Notes: a model not told the origin generated them from the letters alone. A stretch of 64,000 bases of DNA from Fasciola hepatica (GCA_948099385.1 CANUEZ040000213.1:682001-746000), one strand, 5' to 3'; shown: positions 10,404-23,030, counted from the first letter of the stretch. Translations and numbers: made by a program.

Positions 10404-12570
10404 TCCATTTTGTCGTGAAGGAGAATAAGTGCACGCTCATAGCCAAAACAAATCACCGCTTCAATGAACAGAAGGAATATAAAATTATGAAAACGCATTT
10501 TGCACACGATTTGATCTTAGATATGGCTCAGAACCTTTATTTAAGTGAATAAGCCTTTTTTCGCATCCATCTTGTAAAATACTATGTTGCAGTAAGACGG
10601 GGTCTGCAAAATGCTACCACATTTTGATAAAGAAAATAACTTCCAAAGGGCAATAACTATATCCAGCGAGAAGGTTTCCCAGTAAACTACCGTACTTCAT
10701 TTTAAAAAGGGATGAGTTGAAGTAGGCTGCTTTGTTTTTCCGCCGCTCTGAAGCAAGCCCAATAAGCTGAACAAAGGTAAACACCTGTTGTAATGGCGGA
10801 TAAATTACACAAACTCGTCTCTAATTGGTTTAGCTATCGATTTACGTTCTGTGATGTACACCGATATTGAGGGGCTTCCAAACGCGTGACCTTTAGTGAG
10901 AAATTCACAGGGAAAATCGTCACAATGGCTTCAAAGTCATAAATCTCTTTACACCGGTTGTTATGGTCTGCAGAATTCATTGGGTTCACAATATCAATGT
11001 TTCCAGTGTGTCAGATTCGAATTTCTTCTTGGAAGACCACTTTATTGCCGAATACTGCTTCAGGTTATGCTTCCCATGAGAGTGTTCATCTTATAGCGAT
11101 TGGTATATCAACGTAATTGGTCTATGCTTTTAGAATAGAAAAACCATTGACACCTTGGTGGTTCTGTGGTCACAACTGTCCCCTTAAAGCTCCGATTTTA
11201 TTATGATGGATAATTCATTTTCAATGCCGAAGAAACAATCTGTTGCATTTTCTCCTCATTGAGCTACGGAAGTGAAGATAATGCACTTAGACAAAGACAG
11301 GGTAACTAGTGGCAATAAATATGTGTAGGCACTGAATAAAAATAAGAAACTGAAATAATTGGTTGAGGAAAGAGATAAGTCGAATAGATATTTGCCAAAG
11401 GGTAATACGTCCGTGAAACGTTGTAGTGAAAAGTGACATGGAACATATTACTCCTTATTTTCCATTTTTCCCTTCACACTGTCTCATGTTCGCCAAGTGA
11501 AAAATGGCAAATCCGTTAAAGTGTTCGTTCTATACTCTTCAAAGAGAAGAAAAATGACACGGAATTTAATCGTGTTTAGTTATCACCCAACGAAAATTGT
11601 GCGTGGTATAAAATTTTGTCTGGGTGCAGAATTTTCTGTAGGGATAGATGACCTCCAAAAGTCAACAAGTTCTTCCGAAAAATGAAAATACCATTACTTT
11701 CTCTCAAGTCTTACAACAGAAAGCTTTGCGTACTTACAGTGTTTTACTGAAAATAAGATCCAATCATATAATTATTTTAGCTTAAAATATTGGATTTGGG
11801 ATTATTTTTGAGATGTCTGATTTTCCATGTTCATTGATAATCTGCTTTTAGTTTTGACCAAAATTCTACATGCATTCAAATATAGTCATGTCATCATCTT
11901 TAATATCATCATGAATCTTCAAATCCCGCTTCCCAGCTTCAATTTCTCCTTGCTCAACTTCTTCTAGAACTATTCACCTGTCTTCCTCTTGCTCAAGAAA
12001 AAAGTTTACTTTACCCGAACATTCATTGTTTATGTAGCCTACTCGTGTTGTAGTGGTCTGATCACAGGATTTCTTCACGTGAACTACGCTTCAAACATTT
12101 TCCACGCTGGTTTCTCAGTCGTCTTTTGCAAATGTAGTCCTTCGTTTCTATGACCAAATGGTTCTTAAACAGTTTATATACTGCGGTATGAAGCGATTAG
12201 AGATATGAAACAACAAAGTCAAAACACTTTCTTATAACTGCTTATTGGAATGAGACACATTCAGCTGAAAGAACGTAAAAACCTGAAACACCTTCAAATT
12301 TGATCAGTTCAGAAGTGAATGTCTTGAATCCGCTCTGGGTGAGGAATATACATGTGGATTCTTCATTATCCATAAATTTTAGGCTCATCAATCCTAGGCT
12401 GATTTCGACAAATAATCCTTAAATTTCTTCATCTGTCAAACTATAAGGAACAGTACTTCTGGAAGATGTCCACGGCCAATCCAAGGCTACCGAAAAAGGA
12501 AAGTGACCGTTGATGTTGGGAAGCGAACCCAGGACTTCATGATCAACGAATGAGACAATCTCTATAGATT
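10400..12570. other. Module C, no gene recognised (copy I)
   Basis: AT-rich DNA matching 44536-46860. Small frames such as 10896-11096 and 11497-11685 differ in length between copies (a 44-bp stretch at 45065-45108 is absent near 10970), which argues against coding. Copy II also has about 120 bp near 46350-46480 that copy I lacks. Confidence 0.6.
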
Positions 12571-12579
12571 CTATGGCAT

Positions 12580-12760
12580 TGGTAGAATTTTATTGCTCAA
12601 TAACACAGCGTAGTCGAGATCGTTGGTAGGTTGTCGACGTTTCGGTCACCACGGGCAACCTGTTTTCAAGACTGGGTTTACAACCGAATGAAACTGGTAA
12701 CGTCGACAACCTACCAATGATCTCGACTACGCTGTGTTATTGAGCAATAAAATTCTACCA
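12580..12760. repeat. Long inverted repeat (62-bp arms, 57-bp spacer), copy I
   Basis: Arms 12580-12641 and 12699-12760 are reverse complements with a single mismatch (gatcgttgg against its partner gatcattgg). The spacer holds cggtcacc...ggtaac-like elements. The left arm's inner edge reads, on the minus strand, GGT...ACCGAAACGTCGAC. That resembles the GAAAC(G)-containing half of hammerhead-type ribozymes known from PLE terminal repeats, but the CUGANGA half is degenerate. It may be two inverted PLE termini or a foldback element. Confidence 0.85.
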
Positions 12761-13230
12761 TAACATTTCACATGGCGCATCGATTTTTCGATACACTCCG
12801 AACCGATTTCGGTTCGGACACATTAATTCTACGACATTGTTTTATTTCGGACAAGTGCTTCCCAATGCCGAACGAGATATTAGAATTAGGCAGATCAGCA
12901 TGAATAGGAAAATCTGAAATCAAAACGGACAAAACAGAGAGATGTCAAACACTCGTGGTTACAGAATTTGCAAAATATGCGGGCCCAGAGAACTATTTGA
13001 ATCCCAATTCAGTTGAAGATAATCCTAGTATTTTCGTCGTCAGGATAATGTGTGCAAATCAGTCTCTTCGGGGCATTCTTTAAATATATCATAATAAGAA
13101 CAATTTACATGCATGGGGAAACCATATGAAACAATAAAAGCCTATGCATCCATAAAGTGGTGATTCCGGTATTCGATTTATCATTCCAGTAACTGTTTTC
13201 TAGTTAAAATCAACTGGGAATATTTCGTTA

Positions 13231-14459
13231 ACTGGGATACATGATATATCAGCCGGGAACTTGCTTGTCATATCACCGGCAGTTTACATTTCCTGTGTCA
13301 GGAGGGAAGAATCCACGTGGAATTCATATTGCAGAGTCGAATACTGAAGCAGCAGAACGAGCAAACATCAAGCCGATTAGACCAACCGGTCGTGAGCCAC
13401 AGACCAAAGAACAGACGATGAATTTGTCAGAAGTATCCCCCAACAAACAAAAAGAGGCATTCGGACTAGCAGACAGAACGCAGCGGGATATTTTGCAACC
13501 AGGAAGATAGCTCAGGTGAGGAGCTACCGAACAAGCCCTCAACTGAAACAATCGGATCAGCTGAACTTAAATAATGCGTAAGAGAATCAAGCCAACGGCC
13601 ACAGTGAACTGGCCAGAATGCAGCCAGAATACTCGGGCAGTCGGAGGATCAAAGCTGCTGTAGCTCAGTTTGGAGAACGTACTATATGAACGATTATATA
13701 TGTTCCACGAACTTGTCCAAATACGTGTGTCCTCACTCGTCTCGCCATCTTCGTTACTATATGGAGTAAAAAGGGCACGAGCAGGAAGGATAGGTATATG
13801 AACCTTGTCGTCCTTACTGTGACACAACATGATCCCATCACCAAATCGCCTAAAAACTATAGTGTAAGACAACAAGCTGTGCACAATGACATCCTTGTCA
13901 TTTCGTGCAAGGTCAGACTGGTAGAGAATCATGATGGGCATCCTAGGTTCGTCCAACTAGTCTCTGATATTTTGTACTGTATTCTATTCGTAGATATTAA
14001 ATTCTGTCTCTCTTGTAAGCCTACAGGCTTATCATTCATCTATATCAAAAATGAGCAAAGCTTTGCTTGAGTGAGGTGCATTTTACTGTTTTCAGTTGCA
14101 TCCTGATTACTTCCAATAATGATATCTATCTGAATTTTGCGTACGAGTATGAGTACCAAACAGGTAACCAGCTATTTGACTTCGAACCAGCTCAGCAATG
14201 AGTTTCATGTGATAAAGCTTTCACTTCCGTGGAAAAAAGAGGAAACGTTTATGTACGCTTAATGGAATAAGCAAAGCTATATGCCGAATTTTCCTTACCA
14301 TGAAAGACTTGCAGAATATGCATAGCATTAGAGTACAGTTAAAAGTGTTCTCTAAGAAAATTTACACAATCGTCTAAAATTGCGGTGGTAAGTCAAATGA
14401 GGTCTTTTAGAAATGTTTTGGCAAATTATGGCTTATCCGTAAACTTAAGTATCACATTC
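13231..14459. other. Private segment of copy I, no gene recognised
   Basis: About 1.2 kb with no counterpart elsewhere in the window; copy II passes directly from module C (47525) to module D (47540). It contains open stretches 13241-13510 (+) and 13567-13956 (-, 129 codons) that I cannot assign to a family. Either an insertion in copy I or a deletion in copy II. Confidence 0.6.
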
Positions 14460-15770
14460 TTGCGGTGCAAACGGACAATACTTACTCACACAAATGTCAA
14501 ACGAGACCATATTTAGGCATTGTTTTTGTCCCCACTGTGATTGCATTTACTCATGGGCCTATTCAAACGCATTTTAATAGCACGTTACCATTTCCTGATC
14601 GTGGCAACAGTATCTGCGAGCAACAAACGTTCGTACTGGTACGAAAGAGGGCAACCTGAATAATTTGTACAGATCGAGACAGGACTCGAGACTTGAAGAC
14701 GGAGAATAAACTGAGCTGGAGAGATTCGAATGGGAAACATGCTAAAACCGTTCCCATTCTGATATTGCTGTGAGCTCATTTACACCGACTATACGCATGA
14801 TTCGTAATCTGTGATCAGTCAAGCATCGGAGCCGAGAGTCATCAATACGGGTGGTATTTCGGTTGTTGCTGAAGTTAAGTGTTGTATGCCTAATGTCGGT
14901 GAATCATAATCCTACTCGACCGGTCCAATTCCCAGCTCCAGCTCGACAGGTGCACATCGCCACAGAGGATTCCCAACACACTAACGAAAACAGTGATAAA
15001 ATATTTCCCGTAATAGCAGCTCCTCGTTCCCCTGAAGTTTTCAGATTTTTTCACAAACAGGATGGCTTTTCGACTTGAATATATTTTCAATAGTCTGTGA
15101 GCAGCTAATTTGGTTGAAACGTTAGTAAATTTTGAAGTTCACCCCAGAATACGTGGTAAATCAGGAAGGAGAATATTCAATTCGAATGAGTTTAACCACT
15201 GACTGACAAATGGTAACCAGTTTCTATTCCCTTATTCCTCAGGTATGTCTTGATGAAGAGTCCCAAATCTGATACGAAATTATTGGCTTTAAGAACTGGT
15301 GTAGGTCGCAGTTTAGGAGGAAGGTTTTCATAAGTTCCTGTGTACTAATGGTGGCATCTCGGCTGATGATGAAAAGTTTGTCCCCTGAATTCCAAGCTCA
15401 CTAATCAGAGGTTGTTGAAGACGCGCAGGCATACGATTTCAGAATTCTCCGGGAACCTCACACTTCTATCCTGTTGAACAACAGTAATTCAGTGTCGGGT
15501 AACAATATGCGAAAATTCAACTCAAATCGGTCAACAAACAAAACTAGACTTGTGATCTCCGAATTCCTCTACAGATTCGCGGAAGTAAAATAAACCGAGT
15601 AGTGAAGAATATGTTACCAAAACGAAAGTGACCACATTCCTCCGACACTGATACCAATTTAAACCATGAGAACCGACAAGTCAAATCAGAACGTTTCCAA
15701 CATAAGCCTTACTTCCTGAATAGGCCCCAATGAGAAGCGACATATACCGAGTGATCAGATAAGGTCGTTT
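14460..15770. repeat. Module D (copy I), no gene recognised
   Basis: Matches 47540-48842 with few differences. Two pieces recur in the second passage (24353-24535 and 25028-25265). Short frames on both strands of 14465-14779 are conserved only as DNA. Confidence 0.8.
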
Positions 15771-15826
15771 GATTGATCAATGAGGTCAGGAGTGAATGAT
15801 CGATTAGAATGAATCGTTTGCACGTC

Positions 15827-16812
15827 TCATATATTGCAAGATGGACCCACGTAGGTAGCTCCGCAACTACACTGAAATTGGTAAATCAGATTCGATTTGG
15901 TGTACAGAGGTGGACGTTGTTTCACCGACAGTGTGGGGATCTCAATCGTTCGATGAACAATTCTGAGGTCAGCTGCATAATATGTTCGGGCAAACGCTGA
16001 TCCAAGTGGTCGTTTGAGCAAGCAATTGATGTCATCACGTTTGAATGGAAGACAAAGGGTGACTAGTAGTTTTTCTGCTGAACAATTCGTTTGTCTGATC
16101 ACTTTAGGCTTGCTGTGCCTTTCGATAAATGCATCGGGATAAGCGTTTCTAGTCAAACATTCTTTCAGCTGTCGTAGTTCGTTGTCAATCATGTCTTCTG
16201 TGCAGATATGTCGTGCTGTATGAAATAGTGTTCGGACCAGACCACGTTCATATTCCACAGACACAAAGCTGTCAAATTGCAAGCATTGGCCTGTCCAAGT
16301 TTCTTCTCGGTAAACAGATCTGGCGATTGTTCCATCATTCTTCCTAGTCATTTTAATGTCGAGGAAGTGCAGTGTATGTTCGCGTTCTGCTTCCATCGTA
16401 AATCGTATATTCGGATGCAGGCGATCGAGTTCATCCATAATCCATGTTGTCTCTTATAGACATATTCTGATGACTAGAACATGATCAACGTATCGCTTGT
16501 AAAGTTGTGAATGTTGGAGGATTTTGCTTGCCTTTTCCTCAAGATGAGCCATAACTATATGTGTCAGAATGGGACTCAATGGATTTCCACATTGGGACAC
16601 CGTCAATTTGTATGTAAGCCCGACCAAGGAAGGAGAACGATACGTTTGTTGCGCACAGTGGTGATTGTCTAACCAGAACTGATACTGGTATACGGATTTT
16701 CAGTTGGATTTGCTCCACATGGTCACAGATGATACGTATGACCTCCCGACCGGGAACATTCGTAAACAGTGATTGGAAATCAAATGAAGCCATGCGTTTC
16801 CCTTTCACACCC
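15827..16812 (-). pseudogene. Penelope-like element PLE-B, copy I
   Basis: Minus-strand RT. In order: RMASFDFQSLFTNVPGREVI (first catalytic Asp kept, about 16790-16730); YIQIDGVPM then a frameshift (about 16610-16570); RYVDHVLV, i.e. YVDD with its second Asp changed to His (16481-16492); MDELDRLHPNIRFTMEAERE and LHFLDIKMTRKNDG (16438-16340); ICTEDMIDNELRQLKE (about 16200); ARTYYAADLRIVHRT; then the start of the GIY-YIG domain, YQFQCSCGATYVG, where it breaks off. At its 5' side it is fused at about 16813 to the 3' end of a PLE-A-type sequence. Confidence 0.85.
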
Positions 16813-17034
16813 GAACAAATTAATCGCTCACTGGCGCGGTCGTTTCGCACATAGCTCAGTCCAATTCGATAGTAAACTTTCCCGAGGCTTTTCGTGCCCC
16901 TTTATATGGTCTGGAGTGGACAATCACCACCACCTTTACAATCCTTCTTGATGTGCTCAAAAACAATGTGTGCTCTTAAGCTGCCATGACTCATCCTCCA
17001 CCCTACAACAGGCCATAGACCAGATGAAAACTGC

Positions 17035-17240
17035 TTGGTTGACTGTCCTTTGAATTCCAGGTTTCACGTGCAAATCTCAGGTCATCTGACCAGCCTGCAC
17101 TCGGAAACACCAGTTTCGAGTTATGCTCTTGTTAAAGCTCATCAATGGTGCATATCCTCTGCCACATCCAGGGTTCAAACCCGCGCCCTTCCATCTCGCA
17201 GACATGTGTGTTACCACTGCCCCACCCAGCTCCTGTCCGG
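17035..17240 (-). mobile_element. tRNA-derived SINE, older copy
   Basis: Same SINE as 40436-40630 with a shared body (gagttatgctcttgttaaag on the plus strand). Box B has decayed (gggttcaaaccc) and box A is altered (accactgccccaccc). Confidence 0.6.
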
Positions 17241-19268
17241 AAGCTGACAATTTACCTCCGGTCATGATTTAGGCCGGGATCATAGTTATTTTCTATCCAA
17301 TGTTGTCGCGATTAGCCTCCATCAATTCTTATTGGTTAAATTCCCAAGCCTGTGGTGATAAATTATGATATTATGGAATGAGTTTGAATCACTGTAATCG
17401 AGTTTGTTCACCAATCTGGGTTCTCTAATTGTGCTTAGTGGAAATAATCGGATAATGGCAATAATGATAGAGCCAACTTGTTAACGGACCTGGATAATAA
17501 CAGGTTGTCACTAGTATGACGGTCAGCTCTTATGAGGTACTTCTGCACCGTCTCCCTCGGGGGTCTAAGTGGAACAAGGGAAATACGAATCACATCCAGG
17601 GCTTGATTTTCGATCGGTTTCCATCCTGGTGAGTCCCAAAGAGTTTGCAAAGTAAACGCTGATAAAAAGTTGATACGTGCCACGAAAATCTGACAAGTTT
17701 CAACTGAAATAACCCAGGAATGAAATTCCCCCTGCTATATCCATCAACCCCTGAATTACTGTAGGATTTGCAGTTTCATTCAATAAGAACAAGAGAATAA
17801 ATCCTGCGATACATTTGGTGGTTGCTGTTGCTTATCTTAATTCGGCACTGTCAAAATGGTTCGCTTGTATCCGTTCGTCTGACGTTGGATCATCCGGGGT
17901 TTTCCGCTAATATACGAAAATATTTTTTTCAAAATGTTTTCTTCCGGTCAAACACAAAGCTAATTGCTCAGACTGAACAGGTTTCTTTAAATCCGTCCCA
18001 CCCCAGCATTTCCAGGACTTGGAAAATTGAAACGGCTAGTGACCTCCAGTATGCAAAGAAAAATTCTACTTTTTCTGGTCAGACTGTTCAAAGTGACCCA
18101 TCATAATGCATACAGATGGCTTCTCGAGTCTCAAGGGGGAGCATTTGGACATTTATCAACCATTTTAGTAAAATCATAGTAAGGGAGCTTTGATTAAAAC
18201 AAGTGGAGCACTCACTGATCAGCTAGACAGTGCAGATTATCAGGTCACAGGCACAGGCTCAGACAGTCAACTATCATTGGTAACAATGTTTCACAATTAA
18301 ACTGAGCTGAAATATTCTTTAGTTTGAAAGAAAAGTTTGATTTGTTTCTCTTATACTGTGAAAAATATTCAGGAATAGCCTTGAATACGGAAAAACTGTT
18401 CTAATGTGAGTCTGAATCAACTTTTTGGTTCAAACGACTTCATGTGTTTAAATTATGCACGCTCCTCACAATTCAGATGAGATTACCAGGATCACTCCAA
18501 TGTAGAGTGCTCAATTATGAGGATGATTCGAAAGGAGATTATCGCGTATGCAAAACTTATGAGCTTCCGGAAGAATTTGTCCCGTCACCCAGATACAATA
18601 ATATCCTACTTGCATAAATGAGTAGGTATCACCTTCATTCCCGCCAGTGTCCAGTCTGAATTGATCTGTATGAGTTGTTACACGACTCTCAACTCCTACG
18701 GATCCGGTAAAATTATTCCTATTTTAATGGTTGGTACACTAGCATTCAGTAAATAAGCCTTAATAATACGCCAGCACTTATGACCGTCCACCAGGACAGC
18801 ATTGATTTTGTCAGTTCTTAAAGCCTTCAGAACTTCCATTGGGTGTTAAAGTAAATCCTTGAAAACGAATGATTTTTCCAAAGTAACCATAGGGTTTTGA
18901 ATCGATGGCTTGATCAGGCGCTTTCCGGCTTGGAGCATTTCGATATGTGAAGCAGTTACCTAAGTGAATGTCGGACTTTGGTTTCTGAAGGATTGCAATA
19001 CTCTAAATGAGGCGAAAAATCTCATCCAAACCCTTATTTCTTAATGCTGCGTTTATATGTGTCTGTACTTGTGTTGTCGAAAATCGGTCAACAAATCATC
19101 TTCTTCGTATTCAGCTTCTCCTTCCCAAATGATCTACAACTTCTTGTACTAGGTGGTCGGAATATAAAACTTTACATAAATTGTTCTCTTTTATTCGTCA
19201 TATCTATGGTGATCTGTGGGCAGTGGAGACTGTGTGGCCCTGGATGGTGTATTTGGTTGAATTAGCCA

Positions 19269-19535
19269 CGTACGCAATCAGACAGTCTTGCACTCACGCA
19301 CCGTTACTGACTGTCTATTGGTTGATGCCTATTCGTTGCCGCGATTAGTCACACGTACGAGCCTGGCACCTGCGTGAACCATTCACGTAATCACATTTCG
19401 CGGAGCACCGGAAGACCGAGCCCGTTGCATTTACAGCTTGTGCCTGTTCGATTTTCCGTGCTCGCTTGGGCGCGCGTTGATAAACGGTTTATCCGCGTTC
19501 CGTGTCCTGTTCTACTACTGATTTCTGAACACAAA
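19269..19535 (+). repeat. LTR-like block a, second passage
   Basis: Copy of 7064-7330 at offset 12205, essentially identical (cgcgttgataaacgg here in place of cgcgttaataaacgg). Confidence 0.35.
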
Positions 19536-20316
19536 GCAAGCTACAATGATAAATAAACCGGTGGCTTAGAAGCTCAAAGCTAGTAAAATGTTAGATACAA
19601 ATAGTTATTACAATTATTATGGTAAAACTGACCACAAGTCGTTTCCATCACTACTGTGTAAAAGCTAGTCCCTCTGCAATCAGCTTTCTAGCCTTTTAAC
19701 TCACAAATATATCTGAGAAATACTATTTTATGTGACATTTCTGAAGCGACGTCGCTGTTGATAGTGGGCTGAAGGAAGAAACCATTTGGTTTGTTGAAAG
19801 TGCTTGAATTTCATACCATATTCACGATGATGGTGCAGGTTTTACTCCAAAACAATCAATGGAGATGACTTGGCAATCCGAGGAGACGGGAATGTCTATT
19901 AGCCTATTTGATACGTTTTTCAGTGACAGATATTTCTCGAAATCTGTCCGTAAATGACACTATGTTTACTCGTCATAGCCATGTGGAACATTGTGTCATT
20001 ACAAGAGACAGTGGGTAGAAGCAAGTGATTTTTATTCAAACAACTCTTTCTATCTGGATTTTGACAAGGAAAAACACCATCTGAAGAGAATTGAATTCAT
20101 TTAGTGGGAAAATTTTCTGATAAATTTCACTAGGCTGTCGAATGGATGGGCGACGTAAGGTAAGCAACATCCGCTTTCGGTCGACGTGAGGCGGGCATTT
20201 AGCTACCAACGAAGGTCGTCATGTGTAGGGAAAAATGCAAATTACTGTGCAAACCATCTTGTCTAAAACCCTCATTTTAATACGATCCACGATGAAGCTC
20301 ACAAGGCTTACAAAAC

Positions 20317-20565
20317 GTGACTCTTGATAAGAAATTCTCCAAAGAAACTCAGTCTGGTATGCCTGCTGTTGCAAACCAATTAAGTTCATTGGAATTAGCT
20401 GCAATGAATCATGATAAAACTTATCCGGATGGAAGTGTCATCTACAGCACTTTGAACAACGCGAGTTCTGAGAAGACTACAGGTGTTGTGAAAATTCGAA
20501 TGAAAAAGATTTTGCTTCGCGATGGGTCTAATTTTCTTCATAATTCACCGAACAAACGTTGTTAA
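20317..20565 (+). CDS. Small conserved open frame, second passage
   Basis: Same frame as 8112-8360 with one residue change (QLG to QLS). No ATG at the start, function unknown. Confidence 0.25.
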   Translation: MTLDKKFSKETQSGMPAVANQLSSLELAAMNHDKTYPDGSVIYSTLNNASSEKTTGVVKIRMKKILLRDGSNFLHNSPNKRC

Positions 20566-20794
20566 TATAAAGTTGTGTACTAACTTGATGTAAATAACTA
20601 GCTATAGCCCTGTTCTGTTTCTTGAAAAAATTTAATTTCCTTGGTCTTAGTCAACACGACAAGTTGACCGAGTTTGGTAAACGGTCAAATATGAATGTGG
20701 TGTAGTACACAAGGATGAGCACTCCTCTGCCTGGGGGTTGTTCGTTGTTCGATCCGCAAAATAAAAACCAATTCCGCTGTGTCGGTTCAAGTGG

Positions 20795-21000
20795 TCACTC
20801 GCGCAATCACTGTCTCACACGCATGCACCGCTATTGACTGCCTATTGATTGATGGCTTGACCACTCTGGATCGCATTTACTGCTTGCGTTTGCCAAAGGA
20901 ATATTCACTTGTTAGCTTGCCCGCTTACAAGCGAGTTAACGGATGTGGTAATAAACGGATCTGTTGCGTACTTAGCTCTCCGTTAATTCCGAACACAACA
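20795..21000 (+). repeat. LTR-like block b, second passage
   Basis: Copy of 8590-8795 at offset 12205. Confidence 0.35.
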
Positions 21001-21366
21001 AACTGTATGAGCAAAACGCTCAGTCACTGTTTCATCGGGAACCCACACTTACAATAATTGAACAGTAATATGGCTTCCAATAGCCTGCTCAATACAGTAT
21101 TATTTAAAACTATGGAGATCAAGTTTACCACAGATGGTTTTCTCCACTAAGGAATAAGTACTAATCACGCCAGGAACAGTTAATTTTGCTGAAGGTTCGA
21201 TTTTATTAGTGTTGCACAGTAGGAAGTAAAAACACAGCAAACGCACAACTGTTTTATTTCATGGCTCAATAGAAATTTCGCTGTTCATAGCTGGCCGGTG
21301 GGAAAAGAAGGTGATTATTTGGAATGCACGACACTGAAATCAGGGTCGTATGAGCTTCCGGGGCTA

Positions 21367-21645
21367 TGTTAGGTGGTAACAAACATGATCGCCATAAAAC
21401 AGTTGATTATTGATTGACGTTTGGCGATCATCTCCTTTAGAGTTATTTCAAGCCACATAACTAGTGTGGAAAAAAAAGCCCGGAATTACAAGATACTGAT
21501 TGCGAGAATCGAGACACTTGATCCGTCACGTAAAGCTGCCATTTTGTGCTATCATCACTCTGTTCCTTGACAGTGTTGTAACTTGTTCCTTAGGACAATT
21601 TGCATTACAAAGAACGAGGATTGTTCCTTTCTGTCGACTCTATCA
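21367..21645 (+). repeat. Ty3/Gypsy 5' LTR (second passage)
   Basis: Copy of 9162-9440 at offset 12205, followed by the longest 5' half of the Gypsy element in the window. Confidence 0.65.
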
Positions 21646-21696
21646 GCCAGCTGTGTCAGCCAGCTGTGTCAACCAGCTAAAGATTATCTTATTATT

Positions 21697-22260
21697 ATGC
21701 CTGAAACAAATAAAAACATTTGCGAAGAGAATGCGATGCCGAAAATTGAAGAGGGGAGAAAGTACAGCTATTTGATGTCCACATCATTCGGAGTTCCCAA
21801 CCGATTGACAACCAACAGTTCAATCACCAGGTTTTTCATCCCCGGCTGCCGTTCCCGAAAAATTCGCAACAGGCAATAATTGGTATCTTTGGGGGAAACA
21901 AATAAGAACCTTTCTCAAGAGTTTCCGAAACATGTGTTATTCCAACGTGATCTACGGCATAATCACGGCAGAGATATTCGACAGGGTGTTTAACTCAAGA
22001 AAACTGGGGAACGGGGTTCCACCGAAGATATTTCGACGCTGTAGACAGCTAACTGATACACCGAAACTGGTAACGGAATGATAGACGGGGAATTCCAAGC
22101 CCAGATCCAACATGCGGATGAGACCATCTTTACGTATGCGAGTAACATTTGTTACCTAACTGGACGAGGTTTTGCCGATGAATACCTGAACAGTTTGTCC
22201 TCCTCTAGAGTTAAAATAAATGACTTACGACATTACTGGAAGATTTGTAAACGTCCGTAG
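21697..22260 (+). pseudogene. Gypsy gag remnants (second passage)
   Basis: Begins MPETNKNICEENAMPKIEEG after the LTR. It continues after stops and a frame change with FQAQIQHADETIFTYASNI then CYLTGRGFADEYLNS (22085-22200). The Q-x-x-x-E-T/S-x-x-x-Y-x-x-x-L pattern is typical of Ty3/Gypsy gag capsid regions. The second piece is deleted in copy I (between 9815 and 9816) and kept in copy II at 42967-43149. Confidence 0.5.
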
Positions 22261-22289
22261 AATGAGCAGAAATAAGTGAACGAAGGGAC

Positions 22290-23030
22290 AAACAATCCCA
22301 AAAGTGTTTCGCAATTCAGGCACGCCACCACTCAACGGCTGACGCAACCGACAATGAAGGGCATACCCCACAAAGAATCCTAGTGAACCTATACAACATC
22401 ACCGTGCACGGGAAATCAAAACAGAAACACCTGGAGAACTTGGTGGCAGCCTCATAGAGAGTTGAACAATACGGCTTTAAGCTGAGGTCCACAAAATGCC
22501 GTTTCCCACAACCGAGGTGAGCTATTTGGGGTAAGTAATCCTTTCTTCTGGAATTCATACTGACCCTGAAAAGATCGAACAGGTAGCAACAAGGTCTACT
22601 GCACAGAACAGAAGACGATAACAGTTTTCTGGAAATGTGGTCGTACTACAGCCCTTTTCTTTTACAATCTGCTTGGTTCGCCTCTCCATTCGAAGCGCTG
22701 TAAGGAGGAAAAAGACAGCTTCCATAGAATGCGGCATGTGACATGACGTTTGCTGAAAGTCAGTAGATGTTTTACTCTGCTCCTATGCTAACACTAACAG
22801 CATGTCACCTTCTGCTAGCCAGTTCACATTAGATATGAAAGCCAGTGGTTCGACGATTGGGACGGTATGGACACAAATCACAAAGGATGGAAGGGACCAC
22901 ATATTAGCCTATGGAAGTCAATGCCTGAGTAAATCAGAACTTGATTACTATACAACGAGAAAGGAAACGTTAGTACTAGGATTTTTTCTGAGACGATTGA
23001 GGTGTTATCTAATGGGAGACTTATAGTTAT
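22290..23030 (+). pseudogene. Gypsy reverse transcriptase / RNase H remnant (second passage)
   Basis: RT palm piece (22320-22560): NITVHGKSKQKHLENL aligns with the Gypsy motif D-D-I-x-V-x-G-x-x-x-x-E-H-L-x-x-L, but the catalytic aspartates are replaced (L-Y-N-I). VEQYGFKLRSTKCRF and DPEKIEQVA follow, as they should in Ty3/Gypsy. RNase H connection (22802-23026): ASQFTLDMKASGSTIGTVWT, then DHILAYGSQCLSKSELDYYT and TRKETLVLGFF match the F-x-L-D-T-D-A-S...A-Y-x-S-x-x-L-x-x-x-E-x-x-Y-x-x-x-x-x-E core. Several stops lie between them. Inactive. Confidence 0.8.

Larger units (their letters stand above)
17371..22025. repeat. Module B, duplicated block (second passage in copy I)
   Basis: Near-identical twin of 5154-9815. 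Small differences include cgatcggtttc at about 17619, an 11-bp insertion near 18671 and single-base changes. From 17440 to 19268 no gene is recognised. Confidence 0.9.

Noticed and set aside
12640..12680. Functional hammerhead ribozyme
   Set aside because: Only the GAAA-side half and a possible stem II are present; the essential CUGANGA core reads TTGAAAA in both copies. Kept as a similarity, not as a ribozyme call.
13655..13725. tRNA-like box A (tgtagctcagtttgg)
   Set aside because: No matching box B at the right spacing and no cloverleaf arms; probably chance.
13567..13956. 129-codon minus-strand open frame
   Set aside because: No family resemblance, single copy, and no splice or promoter context that supports it; noted only within the private segment.
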